A stretch of 64,000 nt of DNA. It comes from Eutreptiella sp. 'Long Island Sound 2002' (taxonomy: Eukaryota > Euglenozoa > Euglenophyceae > Eutreptiales > Eutreptiaceae). Under the pieces are notes generated by a model, which saw only the letters and a list, made by a program, of their open reading frames with translations, searched no databases and was not told the DNA's origin. The stretch covers positions 158,290,283-158,354,282 of the forward strand of contig OZ038381.1 of the NCBI GenBank assembly GCA_964036045.1, written 5' to 3'. The position numbers were made by a program, and so were the translations under genes. Shown here piece by piece: positions 19,431 to 31,018 of this stretch (position 1 is the stretch's first letter; each line of letters opens with the position of its first letter).

Positions 19431-22400
19431 CTGCTACAAGGCACGTTCACGGTGACACGAGACGAGCAATGTGCATGCTGCATACGAGACGAGCACACCT
19501 GTGGTTTATACCTGATTCATCGAAGTCTTTTCTTTGATTTTTGAATTCTTGGATTTTCGATTCTTCCTGTCAGTGTGGGTGGAATCTTTAGGTTTATTTA
19601 TTTATGTGTGTTTCGTCATTTTCGTCATTATACGTAACATACGTTTATAATCTTATTAATTCTTTGTTTTCCGGCGCTTCGCTAAGACCCGCTCCTGCGC
19701 GCCGTCTTTTTCTGCGTGGGAATTTCCTGATTTAAAAAATCGGGAGATGACCACAAATTTTATAAAAATGTGCATCTGATGCACAATTGGATTCTGTTCA
19801 GGTATGTGCTTTCAGAAAAATTCTAGGGCGTCATTTGACGGATTTAGGTGTTGTCGCTTCGCGTTTGCGTAGATTCGTCCCTCATCCTTCCATTCCTCTT
19901 TGGTACAGATATCCTCGCAAAGCTTCGCTGAGTAGGCCGCTGTTCGGGCCGAAAAGCAGCAGCAGGAGACGGAACCAGAACCAAGACCCCTCCAAGGGGC
20001 AATTGGAATTAAATCGTCGCACCCTCGCCCCAGTACCATGACAGGTGTCTCCATCAGGTTCCATGAGACTTGGGTCGAGCGTCCTATGAGAGTGTGGCGT
20101 CGGGTTGTGTTACGCTGCAGCTTGGAGGGAGGGATGCATATGCATATGGTCTTTGCATGCCCTATTCTAACCCCACCAAGCCACAGGAACCTTTGCAGCG
20201 CCAAGAGCGCTGACTTTTCTGTTGGAAATTGTCATTAAGAATGCAGCAAGAGTCGCTGGCCATGGTAAAGCGCTCTTTTCCAGTGTTAGGGAAGCTATAG
20301 GTATTTTAAAGTAGGTGTGGAAACCAAGGAAAGGCCAAGAAAAAATCCCTTTTTCCTGAAAATGCGACAGTGATGGCCACCACAGCGCAATGGGGGAGTA
20401 AGAAAAAGTGCTTTTCCAATGCTTTAGGGTATACTTTAGTTGTATTAGAGGTGCTCTAAGCACTCTTGCATTTTTATCTTAGTATTGGCCTAACCAAAAT
20501 GGGTGATAACACATTTTGACCTATAGAACCAAACACTAAATTAGGATATTGTGTGGACTCCTTAACCTCCAAGCAATGCGCACTAAAACATCTTTTCCTG
20601 GGTGACTGAGGCACTGATATACTGAAGGCACAGCCTATGAATTTATCTATGTTTTCTCATGAATTCTTAGCTATCCTAGTGGTATGCACCCTAGGGGGCT
20701 GGGGCACCTTTTTTTGAGAGGTCCTCGGTTCAATACCCAGTCAGCCTAGCTAAGTAGGAATATCCCATGTGACATGGCAGTGACCTCGACGCCACAAGCC
20801 ATGCCACCTCAGCACCTATGGAACCCAAAAACAAAGAGTGCACATCTCAAGATGGCACTATGGAAGAGTGTGTGCCCTTGGGGCAGTTTTCCAATCAGTT
20901 TTCCTCAAACATGTAAAATATTTCATCCTGAATTCCTTTGAATGTTAATTGCTGTGGTCGATTGTTGATAGCTCTCTTTATCTAACTCTTTGTGACTGCA
21001 GCCCTTCATGCTTTGATCCTGTTTATCTTCTACTTGCTTATCTCTGGCTTGGGTTATCCTGGATTGTTTGTATTTCAACAACAAAACTTTTTCATCATCA
21101 AAAACAAGCAGCAGGAACCTGACACCAGCAGCAAGCAGCAGGAGAGGCACAACAAAAACACAGTGCTGAAAACACTATAAAACTTTCTGAATCCGACAAC
21201 CGTTGCACATACAAAGTGGTCTCCCACCTCACAGCTTGACAAAGCGAGAATGGCTCAGCTAGAACTATCAAATAAAGAGTATTTATTGGAATACTTCAGG
21301 TAGCTGCCAATAGGGTAGACAAAATCATGCACACCAAAATAGATACAATAATGCGTACCAAAATAGACACTACACCAGTAACATAGACACAAAGACAAGC
21401 AATTTGATATGAACAATTCAAATTATGTTCCCTTGGCGGCAGTCTCGCGGAACACAATGTCGGAGCAATGAGGAGATACACACCGAACACAGAATACAGA
21501 GTAAACATCAAAAATTCACCCACAGCAGAAAACACACAGGAGAATTGGGCCTAAAACTCAACACAAAACCTTTGGATGAGTTGCGCAGACACCCTGACAA
21601 ACGTATTCAGGGTCAGAAGACAGGCATACACAGAGCCACTGCGTGTGAAAATGGTCGGCTGGGGCTCATATGCATGACAAGCTGCGTTCAAACTGCAACA
21701 CGAGTCATAACTGGGGTGTGGGGTGGCCCTCCAATGCACGCGGCCTTTATGCTTGGAACCTAAGGGTAGTATTGATGGTTAGTGTTCCATCACTTCAGCT
21801 ATCTTGGACAATGGGGTCGAGCTTCCTCCGCCGGTGCTTTGTGTATACAGAGCGTACTTGGTGTCCAAGAACCTGTTTGTCATTAGCGAGTAGAGGGTTT
21901 TCATTGTCGCTATCACCGCCACAGCTATCGCTTTGCACAATAGGACAGGGAAGCGAAAAACTGAACACATTGTGATCGTCAACAACTCTGTTGTGTTCTG
22001 GTTTTTGGACGGCGGTGTAGATTGTGTTTTCTATGGCACCACTTGCAATTGTGTTCTAGGCATAAACTGCAGATTTGTTGCATGCTTCGGTCGATTCAAA
22101 AAGGCGAGCTTGCGGTGAATACCTTTGCCATGTTCTTTTCTGCACAACATGGCAGATGCGGAGTAGAACAGCCGCAGCAATAGTGATTGTCAAGGTTTCA
22201 CTTTGGTGTGGCTGTATGGGCTGGGCTGTGGGTTGTGTCCTCAACGGCAGTGATGGTACGCGCATCCTCACCATGGGCCATAGGTTTACCATTGGCATTA
22301 GTTTTTGCGAGTTGAGTTCCTGTGGTGTCTTCGATGTTTACCTACAAAGTGACGAGCAAACCAAATGCATTTTCGGAAACAAACAATTTTGGGATGTTGC

Positions 22401-24297
22401 ATGCCTCTACGCTCGTTCGAGTTGTGATTGATTCGGCCGAGTCAATCCGTTTTTGTTTTGATAACTTGGCTGAATTTTGGACATTGGAATGAAGGTTTTT
22501 GCCTTTCAGTGATGGTTGTGTTGATAAAGGTACCAAGAGGTATCCCCGCGACAGCAAACGTTCCCATATCTGCATGGAATGCAAGAAAATTTGGCTGAAA
22601 CATTCCAGAAAAGTGGAACAAGAAATTGTACAATGACGAAGATTGTATCTCCCGGTGTTGCTGCGTGTTACAGTGTTAACCTTGTAATGATTGTGTGCTT
22701 CTAAAATCTATGGTGGATGTTGCCATGGTTGGAATTGCGTAGTTGGACGGTAATGCTTATGAAACCTGGCACAATCAGATTGGGCGGTGCAGCAGTAAAA
22801 ATCAGGCGTTGGAAATATTACAAATAAAAAATGCCAACGTATACAAACCTTGTAGATGCTCAAGTTGACGAGCCCATGTCCATGGCGATGAATCTGGCGA
22901 AATACATGCTGTTTGTGCGACCCACCACAACCCCTGTCTCAGAATGCTTGAATTCCCAAAAAAAATAAGTACAACAGAGGGGGGAGGGTTGGAGTATGGT
23001 GGTCTACTTTCCTGAATGCCAGGATGATGCATGACGAGAACCCTGGCGCTATCCAGTCCACAAGCTTAAGATGATCAGTGGTGGTGTTGCTCTAAGGTGT
23101 TCTGGTGCTCAGTACTTCAGAATACTAAGATAGCCTACTCAGAGAGATGGGAATCATGCAGCAAAAAAAACTGTAATTTGAAAATTGCATGTCTCATAGT
23201 TTTCTTCTTCGATATGCTGTTGTCTGTTAAGTGTCTTATACACAAAACAATTTTTTCAGATGGAAAATATGTTGTTAACATGCATATGCACTTATTTTGT
23301 ATGGATTTTTATATTTTTCTTCCAGAGGGATATCTATGTTTTTTTCTCCGCAAAGCCCTCCCCCCCAACTGCTGCTAAACTGTTTTGAATTAAAATTGAG
23401 ACATTTTGCCCCAAAATTTTAATACCTTTTGCAACTCGTAGCCCAACCCCCAAGAATGATTTGCACCTAAAAGAAAAAGGTTTCCCAAAATAAAAAGCAG
23501 TATCTCATTCCTGAGGGACAGCTGGGAGTGGGGCACAAGGCACAATACACTGTCCATACCTACAACTGTTCAGCACCTGTGCAGAGGAGCGGCCGCTATC
23601 TCAGACCAGGGTAGGCCGAAGCCCACAAACAGTTTCTTGCACAGCAACACAGCCTAAAACAGGAAAAAGCTGCCCATGGTGCTCCACGGGTGGCACAGGG
23701 GGAGACATGTGATGCTGGCAGTTGCTCACCATGTGCAACAACCCAGCCATTGCCGCAAGAGAGCACGAATCCCCTCTGTGGCAAACAAAAGCGGCTGGGC
23801 TCTTGCGAATGGCATTCAAAGATGGTAGCACATGCTGTATACAGGCAGACATACCCTCATTTCAACAGGGGTATGCGCAGGATATGCAACGTCAGGTTCC
23901 AGCTGTGAGCTGCCAATGCCACTAGGGAGGCAAACCCAAACAGCATGTGATGGATAATAAAGGGAAAAAATAAAAAATAAAATAGACAATTGCTCCGGAA
24001 CAATGTAACCTTCTGATGCAAAGGCAATGAGTGTGCAGTGATGTCGAATAATGCCATAAATGTATAGTGCAAGAGGGGCACACAGTGCGCACCTTTTAAG
24101 CCAATTACGGAAAGCACAGATTCTTCCCTCCCAGCCACAACAGCATCCAATAGCAGGTCGGCTTTCGCACTGACGAGAAATCCACACCATCATCTTTTGC
24201 AGTGACCAATGCACTATTTGATAGCACACTGAGGCACCAAGGACAGACGTATGCCTATGCCTAACAGGTGCAACGCACACGCACCATCTGCACTGTG
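19431..24297. other. Long stretch without a recognised gene
   Basis: All open frames are short and none matches a family I know. On the minus strand, short exon-like frames occur at 22.44-22.63 kb and 21.78-21.99 kb, but I could not link them with convincing splice sites. A tRNA-like element is listed separately at 20.68 kb. Base composition is mixed, with AT-rich parts around 19.5-19.8 and 23.1-23.5 kb. Confidence 0.4.
20676..20760 (+). repeat. Possible tRNA-derived SINE head
   Basis: GGTTCAATACC (about 20729-20739) matches the RNA polymerase III B-box consensus GGTTCRANNCC. An A-box-like CTAGTGGTATGCACC lies about 45 bp upstream. No cloverleaf good enough for a functional tRNA was found, so a SINE promoter is more likely than a tRNA gene. 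Confidence 0.3.
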
Positions 24298-24300
24298 CAT

Positions 24301-25023
24301 GGGGGAATCCTTGCACTGCGTGCGCACTGCGCGCTACTTTTAGACTATGTTCCCCCCGAAGAGCCCCTAGGTACGCCCCTTGGAAACACCCTTAGAATTA
24401 GGCGACCCAAACTGGACTGGAGGGGACCTTGAGGGGGACCTTCCCGGTTCTTGTGGCAGTGGTGAAGGACCAGGGGCCTTTGGGGGGGAACTTGACTGTG
24501 TGTTGGGCGGCGGAGATGGAGGGCACTCAGGTGGCGAGTCTGAACTTGGGATGGCAAAGGAGATGGACTCCTTCTTGCATTGCCGATTCACCACTCTCAA
24601 CCCATCTTGGTTGTATTCCAAGTGGATGAGTCCGTCTTCAGCCGTCCAAACCATCGTGGCAGGAGGTCGCAGGCCATTGGAGCGGGTATAGAACACCCTA
24701 TCCCCAATACTGAGATCCATGGAGAAAGTGGGCCTGAGAAATGAGGAGGGACGTATGATGTCCTGTAGCAGGCACCCTCAAAGTGTATCACCATATTAAT
24801 CAACCGTGTAAAAGAGTAGATGTGGTGAAAATGGGGGGAAAATGTGTGCAAAAAAGTAGAAATGGGTGAAACAGGGTGAACATCCAAAAATGCCAGATCC
24901 GCAATGCATCAAAACCTACTATCAAACAACAATGATACCCAAAGTACCACAAAGTATGGGTTTCTACTACAACCAAACGCCCAAATAGTTGCACTGCACG
25001 CGCACTGCGCTTAAGGCGCCCCC
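24301..25023. mobile_element. 723-bp GGGGG-ended DNA transposon (PIF/Harbinger-like, non-autonomous)
   Basis: It starts GGGGGAATCCTTGCACTGCG and ends in GCGCTTAAGGCGCCCCC, which are imperfect terminal inverted repeats. It is flanked by CAT on both sides (24298-24300 and 25024-25026). Just inside each end are GC-rich GCACTGCGCGC-type repeats and the phrase CGCTACTTTTAGAC on the left. The same ends occur at 57282-58044. A 3-bp target duplication with G-rich ends is typical of PIF/Harbinger elements; the superfamily call is an inference. It encloses one short open frame (24367-24720). Confidence 0.75.
24367..24720 (-). CDS. Transposon-encoded protein with small N-terminal domain and proline-rich tail
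   Basis: ATG at 24718-24720. The first 55 residues (LSIGDRVFYTRSNGLRPPAT, MVWTAEDGLIHLEYNQDG, LRVVNRQCKKESISF) look like a compact beta-rich domain, perhaps SH3- or Tudor-like. The rest is a Ser/Pro-rich low-complexity tail running into the left terminal repeat region. It lies wholly inside the 723-bp element and is probably the N-terminal fragment of a longer transposon protein whose remainder was deleted. I do not know its function; a nucleic-acid or chromatin-binding role would be a guess. Confidence 0.45.
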   Translation of the reverse strand: MDLSIGDRVFYTRSNGLRPPATMVWTAEDGLIHLEYNQDGLRVVNRQCKKESISFAIPSSDSPPECPPSPPPNTQSSSPPKAPGPSPLPQEPGRSPSRSPPVQFGSPNSKGVSKGRT

Positions 25024-25026
25024 CAT

Positions 25027-27035
25027 ACACTGCATCGGCTGCAAGCCCAGAGACATCATAAGCCCCTTTGGGCATTGGGAACCCCAAGCAGCATTAAATT
25101 GAAAATTGACACACCGGACGACTGACACCCTAGGCAGCTCCGCCGTCCAAGGACCCAGCATCTGGAATGGAGGTTGCAGCAATGTGACAGCCAAATTTAC
25201 GCCAGATGCTGGTGCTGCCGTGTCTGCCCTACTGCCACCCATGCTCCGTCCTTTACTGACCCTGATGGTGTGGTTTTGGTCTGTGCACCCTCTGCTGGGT
25301 GATAGTCAGAGCATGTGTCACACCGCTTTGTGCCTCCTCCCTGTTCGCTTTAAAAGCCTCTCTCCTTCAACTTCAGCAGCCCTCCTTTGCCTTCAAGCAG
25401 TGTCATTCTCCCTCGTTGCCGCAGCTCACCCACAGCAGTGCAAAACTCAGTACAGGTCTCTGCGTGCTTTGGGGGTTGTATGGTGTATAGGTATCGGAAG
25501 AGGTATCCAGGTTGTATCCACAAGTGCAAGCATTGTTGCACGGCTGCTACGGGAGCTGCCAGTGTGAGGGCGGTCTAAGGGCGCCTCAGGGTCGGATTCG
25601 TACTCGATTGAGGTATCGCCCACCAGGCCGTGCGTTGCGCCGAGAACATGCTTTCGCAAAGCCGCTCTCTGGGTACTCTTCGGATATTATACAGCATTTC
25701 TCTTGCTGTGTGGAACCTTCACCATCCCACAGACCAAGGATTCCCTATAAAACACCAACCATGGTTGGCCCCATGCGCAATGGCTTGAAGTTTGTGTGCC
25801 AATAGCAGCATGATATTCGGGTGCACTGCACCCCATCACTATGCAGGCCTCGTAGGGAATTGACTGATGGCGCCCGGTACCTGTGCCTGAGGTGCGTGGC
25901 TCTGCGTGTGAAAAGCAGTTTCACATTCCACGTACCTGGGCGTTGGGCAGGGCATTATATAAAGTTCCATGCAGTATGGTTAGGGCAGAAAATGCAGCAA
26001 ACTCCACACCTGTGGCCTTGCATAGGCCCACTGGTCGAGGTGGAGCTTTGCCTGTACACAGCACCGTCAACGGCGCCAGCGCTGGCAGTGAGTGGTCCAG
26101 GGCTGGGAGCACACTTGGTGGTGTTCTGATGGTGTGGTGGTAGTTTGTTCAGCACACCAGTAGGGAAGTGGCAGTGTGCCAATACGCCGCTGGTAGTAGT
26201 GAACATCCCGTCGGCCCCTCGGAGGAGCCAATGCCACTGGACTGCGGCTGTGCTCTGCGTGACACGTCTACTACTCCTTGCCTCCAGGAGTTACCCAAGG
26301 GGAGCATCCGCCACAAGGTTCCGCCGAAGCACCCCACATAACGTGTCTGCTACCCCTGGTCCCGCAGGTAGGTAAACCCACCCCTTGCCTTTCTGGCTGG
26401 AGGCAGGGGCTGACAGGGGAAAGTGTGATCAAGAGAGAGAGCAATGGTCGGTTCTGATTGACTGAATGCCCCCGCCATAGGCACTTCCAGCCTTTAGTCC
26501 AATGTGTGTTCTTCACAATAAAACTGCAAAACACTATGTACAGTGTGTCTCGCACCAAAATTAGAAGAGTCACTCATATCTACAGACCAAGGGCATACAT
26601 GCATATTATAGGACAGTGTCATCACGTGATCAAGGGGGGGGGGGCAAATCCTCCTACTATGTGAGTGGGAGGGTGGGGTCAGGGAATCGCTTGCATTGCA
26701 GGAGTCCTGGGGTTCAAAGCCGCGCGAACAGATGCGCGACGCTTCGGATCAGACTGTATGACAGACTCTCCCTCTAGTGCCAAACAACGCTTCACTGCTA
26801 TGCCTGCGCGACGGCTTCAGGGCGCCCTCAGACCCTCCTCAGCAAGCAATTCCCTCGAGGGGGGCAGGGGGGGCTCTGACTTTGGCTTTGGCAATGCGTT
26901 CGGATACACCGGCGCAGGCTCTGTCTTATTCACGGGGAGGGCGTGGGCTGAGTCGCTCCGTACAAGGGGTCTCAGGCGTCGGGGTTTCTGAACCCGAGCA
27001 GCAGCCCCACTGGATGCTGGCAGAGAGGGGGCCCT
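25027..27035. other. Stretch without a recognised gene, downstream of the DUF819 gene
   Basis: Many short frames in all phases and no family recognised. Positions 26630-26643 are a G-run. The DUF819 gene ends at 27036 on the minus strand, so 26.7-27.0 kb may be its 3' untranslated region. Confidence 0.4.
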
Positions 27036-29297
27036 TTACAACACCCCAAGCAGGAACTTATACATGACCAGCCCAATGCGTGTGCCCGCAACGTACCCCA
27101 CCAGCCCCACAGTGATGGCGGGGATGGTCAGGTCCGGGCGCTTGATACTCTCCGCCATGCTCGCGGCCGTGGCGGCCCCTCCGGCGCAGGCGTTGCTGGC
27201 CACCAGCATCGTGTCGGTGTCCATGCCGCGGCCCCGCGGCATGCACTTGTTGAACGCCCACCGCCCCGCCATCAGCAACGAGAGGTGCACCGCCAGCACC
27301 GCAGACATGGACCCGATGGCGGTGGCCCCCAGCCGCTCCAGCTCCTGCAGCGTCGCGGTGGCCCCCAGCGTCGCGAAGAACATGTTCATGAACAGCTCCG
27401 CAGCGGCCTCGATGGCGTTGAAGAGCCGCGGCTTCCAAGCGGCCGAGAGCGTGCGCTGCAGCACGGCCCCGATGCCGTAGGCCGTGAAGATCATGAGCAC
27501 GAGGGGCACAGAGGTGAGGGGGATCAGGTGTGCGAACACAGCGCACAGGCCCGCCAGCCCGAGGCCCGCCGTCCCCGCGAGCAGCAGCAGCGCGACGTCG
27601 TGGATGGACTTGGGGTTGGTGGCCTGGATGTGCTCCTTCCCCCCGGTGTCGTGGTAGGACTGGCTGTCGGGGGAGAACTGATGGATCAGCCGCAGTACGA
27701 AGAAATACAGCCCCATGACCGCGACGTCACCCCCTGCGAGGACCGTCACGTACTGCAGGCCCTCGGGGTCGGGGCCGATGAGCCGGACGGTCTCAAAGAA
27801 GTTGGCGGTGCCGCCGATGTACGAGGCCGTGAGGCAGCCCAGGGACAGGGCCATGAGGTGCGGGGGCACCCCCAGGCCAAGGGCCTGCATACCGGCGGCC
27901 GTGAGGAGGGCGCCCGTGATCGTCCCGACGGCGCCGAAGCACAATGCGGCGAACATGGGGCCCAGGCGGGACCCCTCCTTCGGGGGCGGGGGGGCGGGCT
28001 TGGCCTTCTTGGCCCGGGAGGAGACGAGGCCGCGGACCGGCTTGGTGGCCTTGGCGGGCTTGGGGGGCTTGGGGGGCTCGGCCTGGGCTTTGGGGGCGGG
28101 CGCCTGCAGGAGGAGGGAGAGAGCAAGGGAGCCCGGCAGAAAGTAGTCGAAGGCCAGGTCGACGTCCACCGGGAGCCCAGCCGTGAAGCCCAGGGAGGCC
28201 CAGACGGACGTCGCGAGGAAGCAGAGGAGCTCGGGGGAGACGCGCCGGGCGTACGCGTTGCGGTTGTGGAAGAGCATCGTGGCAGCGGCGACCCACCCGA
28301 TGAGGTACATTGGGTACAGGTGGGGGTTGAAGCGGAGGGCCAGCCCCAGGGCCGCGCCGCAGCACGCGGTGAAGGCGTAGGCGACCAGCCGACCGACGAG
28401 GCCCGACCGCGGGGCCTTGGACGCCGGCGGGGGCTCCAGCAGGGGGACAAAGGGGGCCTTGGGGCCCCGGCTGCCCCCTTTCGGGTCCCGCGGGTCGTTG
28501 CCTGGGACCAGTGTGGAAGAGGTGGCGCTGCCAGTGACCAGTGGGTCCCGCTCTTTGGGGTCTTGGGCGGCGCTTGGAGAGGGCGCCGCTGGGGGGCTGC
28601 GGAGCTCGGCTGTAGGAAGGGCGGGGGTGCCTGTTGCCAGCCCTGCCTCCGGGTCGGCGACCTGCGGGGGACTTGCTGGGGTCTCTGGTGCGCCAACGGG
28701 TTCCACTGCGGCGTCTTCGGTTGCCTTCTCGACCTCAGGGTCAACCAATGCGGTCCGATCGGAAGCGCAAAGGGCCATAGGCTGACGGTGGTGGTCTGTG
28801 AGGCACGGGATCCCTTCCTGGGGGGACGTGACGGCCACCGAGAAGAGGGCCTGCTGGGCCCCCGCGCGCTGCCTCCGTGCCACGTACGTGGCGAAGCCCA
28901 GGAAGCCACAGGCGACAAGCACGTCGCCTGCCCAGAGGCTCTGGGGCGGGGATGCTGGCGCCACATGTGGAATGCCTCCAGGGCTACGCACGGCGTACGG
29001 AGGCGCTGCAGGCGTCCGGGCTTTCAAGATGTCAGGCCCCAGCAGCTGTGAGGCCGTGGAAGTACGAGAGGCCTCTACAAGTGGAGGCTTGGTCAGAGCG
29101 TGGGGCGTGGCAGGGCGAGATCGGACGGCGTGGGTGGCCTGGCTTGGAGACCAGAGATGGGACTGACGCACCGCATGTGCCGGGGCTGTCATGACCAGGA
29201 CCCACAGAGCGGAGAAGCCCCCGAACACCAACAGCGGGTACTGCCAGCTTCTCGTGGGGGACATGTCGCTGACTGCCAATTGAGAATAATCTTCCAT
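27036..29297 (-). CDS. DUF819-family multi-pass membrane protein
   Basis: 753 residues from the first in-frame ATG (29295-29297). The frame is open upstream to 29492 but that part has no ATG; its Ser/Ala-rich composition could be a missed targeting peptide from an upstream exon. A hydrophobic segment (QYPLLVFGGFSALWVLVMTA) ending in APAHA looks like a cleavable signal or transit-type sequence. A long Pro/Ala-rich linker follows, then the DUF819 (PF05684) core of about ten membrane helices. Hallmarks are LTASYIGGTANFFET and, near the C-terminus, SNACAGGAATAASMAES and VGYVAGTRIG, which match the family's glycine-rich conserved motifs. Plant and algal members are predicted organelle membrane proteins; the transported substrate is unknown. 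The second low-complexity block (residues about 420-470) splits the core, and the usual proteins are about 400 residues, so this one is long. Confidence 0.85.
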   Translation of the reverse strand: MEDYSQLAVSDMSPTRSWQYPLLVFGGFSALWVLVMTAPAHAVRQSHLWSPSQATHAVRSRPATPHALTKPPLVEASRTSTASQLLGPDILKARTPAAPPYAVRSPGGIPHVAPASPPQSLWAGDVLVACGFLGFATYVARRQRAGAQQALFSVAVTSPQEGIPCLTDHHRQPMALCASDRTALVDPEVEKATEDAAVEPVGAPETPASPPQVADPEAGLATGTPALPTAELRSPPAAPSPSAAQDPKERDPLVTGSATSSTLVPGNDPRDPKGGSRGPKAPFVPLLEPPPASKAPRSGLVGRLVAYAFTACCGAALGLALRFNPHLYPMYLIGWVAAATMLFHNRNAYARRVSPELLCFLATSVWASLGFTAGLPVDVDLAFDYFLPGSLALSLLLQAPAPKAQAEPPKPPKPAKATKPVRGLVSSRAKKAKPAPPPPKEGSRLGPMFAALCFGAVGTITGALLTAAGMQALGLGVPPHLMALSLGCLTASYIGGTANFFETVRLIGPDPEGLQYVTVLAGGDVAVMGLYFFVLRLIHQFSPDSQSYHDTGGKEHIQATNPKSIHDVALLLLAGTAGLGLAGLCAVFAHLIPLTSVPLVLMIFTAYGIGAVLQRTLSAAWKPRLFNAIEAAAELFMNMFFATLGATATLQELERLGATAIGSMSAVLAVHLSLLMAGRWAFNKCMPRGRGMDTDTMLVASNACAGGAATAASMAESIKRPDLTIPAITVGLVGYVAGTRIGLVMYKFLLGVL

Positions 29298-29805
29298 TGG
29301 TGCACTTTCACACGTTATGACATGTATCGCCCCAGACTGGACCGAGAAAGCTGTTGAGACAAGGTTGCCAAATGGGCCCAGGCTCGAGGAAGCAGACAAA
29401 CTCGCAAATGAGGGTAGTCTCCGAGCCCCCTCATAGCCACAGCCATAGCAATTACCATCCACCCCACAACTTTCCACACCACCGCAGGCCAAAGAAGCTC
29501 GAGTTCCTTCGCTCGGGACACCCTAGCACACCCAGAGGTATGGAGGGCTCACGACATCATCGCCCCAAACTCCCTTTTTAACGTTTTTGTTTGCTGCACG
29601 GTGTTTAGCGATGCTCAGTCAGCTTGAGCCACAGCCTTATGGCCACGCCCTGGTCACGAGAGACAGGCAACTCTTCCAACGGCTCTTCTGATTTTCTTAA
29701 CCCCCGCTTCTCCCCCTGCAACAGTGATTGCAGTGATTCCATTCACCTTTCCTTCCCCGTACGCCCAAACATTGGGATGGCTCAATGAGTGCTAGCCTAC
29801 ATGTT
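29298..29805. other. 5' flank of the DUF819 gene
   Basis: Probable promoter and 5' untranslated region of the minus-strand gene ending at 27036. I see no clear TATA box. No other gene recognised. Confidence 0.35.
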
Positions 29806-30709
29806 GGGGGAACAATAGTGCCCGAGTGTGCGCCAGGCATGCCCTGGGTGCACGCTGGGCATCTTTTTAGGCTGAAATGTCCCTGACAAACACTACACTA
29901 AGTAACTAGGGGCTGTGCTGCTTATTATTCATTACTACCATCGTGCTGTGGATACCTGAGGAGGCAGGGTTATGTAGCTCCTTTGATTCAAAGAGGGTGA
30001 AAGCGTCACTTGCCCATTTTTCAGAAGAAATACAGTGGGAGGGTACCATGCACTTTGTACAGTAGACCGACGACTGACAGCAGCCAAATGCTGGTGTGAC
30101 TTGGCGGCGTCCCTCCAGGGCTGGAGGGGAGGGGCGCGCCGTCCTCAGAGCGATACAGTGTTGTGTTTGTTTGGTCTCGTGCTCCCAGCCCCGCCCCCCC
30201 TCTGTGCTGGACTTGGACCAAACCCTGCCAAACCAAGGAGTTGTAGTTTGCACCACTAGTAGGACGAAGTAGTGACGTGGTCGCCGACGAAGGTTCCTTG
30301 GCCAACCATACAATTCACACACCTCAAAAGGACGAGTGAGGTGTGTGACTGTTGTGTGGTTGGTTTCGCTTTGCGAAAGAAGATGGGGCACACATTCAAA
30401 GTTGTGCAAACCAACTCGTCACTCTTGCCCACTGTTGGCTCACTAACTGATGGCAAGGACGCTTTGTCGAAGGCCACGTCACTGTGTTTGCCAAAACATA
30501 GGCAGTGGTCGGAGGACCAATAGGGAACCAAAAAACACCAAGACATGCATACATGGACCCCGCCATAGTTGAGCAAAACCGTCATTAGCTTGCTCTGCTC
30601 ACCATAATACAGCAAGCCGTGGTTGTATTAGAACACGGCAAATTCGCACACTGAGCATATCAACTCATTCACCAATCACATCTAACACCATGATAAACAT
30701 GGTTGGCCC

Positions 30710-30717
30710 ACAAGAAG

Positions 30718-30747
<30 letters not shown>
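30710..30747. repeat. AAG microsatellite
   Basis: About twelve uninterrupted AAG (or AGA) triplets. It reads as poly-Phe on the minus strand and is not part of a recognised protein. Confidence 0.95.
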
Positions 30748-30748
<1 letters not shown>

Positions 30749-30847
30749 CGCTTTGACCAAACGACTTTAGACTACTAATGCAACCAACTTGGCTACGATG
30801 CAAGATGATGGAGGGGATGAGGTTGAGGTCCGCACATTTTGTTGTCA

Positions 30848-30943
30848 CCACTTTGTGGTGAATGTAATCACACTTATTGTGCGGAGTGTATTGACCCAAA
30901 CACTTGTTGGGACAAGCTTGTTTGCCAGGCACAATGCATGTCA
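30848..30943 (+). pseudogene. Cys-rich zinc-binding module, transposase C-terminal remnant
   Basis: The plus-strand frame starting at 30848 reads LCGECNHTYCAECIDPNTC then WDKLVCQAQC. The spacing C-x2-C...YC-x2-C-I-D-x2-T-C matches the module at about 35.2 kb in another element. Upstream the frame is shifted, and the module ends just before the GGGGG end at 30954. By analogy with the 35-kb copy it is the C-terminus of a Harbinger-type transposase. Confidence 0.5.
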
Positions 30944-31018
30944 CATGTGTGGAGGGGGAGTCCTTGCACTGCGTGCTACTTCTAGACTAGGTCGTCTCCA
31001 AAGAGCCCCCAGGCACTC

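Larger units (their letters stand above)
29806..30943. mobile_element. Degenerate Harbinger-like element, one end and C-terminal remnant
   Basis: At 29806 the sequence GGGGGAACAATAGTGCCCG begins and leads to GCTGGGCATCTTTTTAGG (29854-29871). This layout recurs inverted at 37335-37388 and 38241-38274. On the plus strand at 30848-30943 there is a Cys-rich module like that of the 35-kb transposase. The matching right end was not found, probably because the next element starts at 30954. Confidence 0.45.

Noticed and set aside
26690-26745. Possible tRNA-like element (GGGTTCAAAGCC)
   Set aside because: The B box has a mismatch and no convincing A box or cloverleaf was found.
27285-29051. 588-codon plus-strand open frame
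   Set aside because: It is antisense to the DUF819 gene, is His/Arg/Gly-rich as expected from GC-rich complementary codons, and matches nothing.
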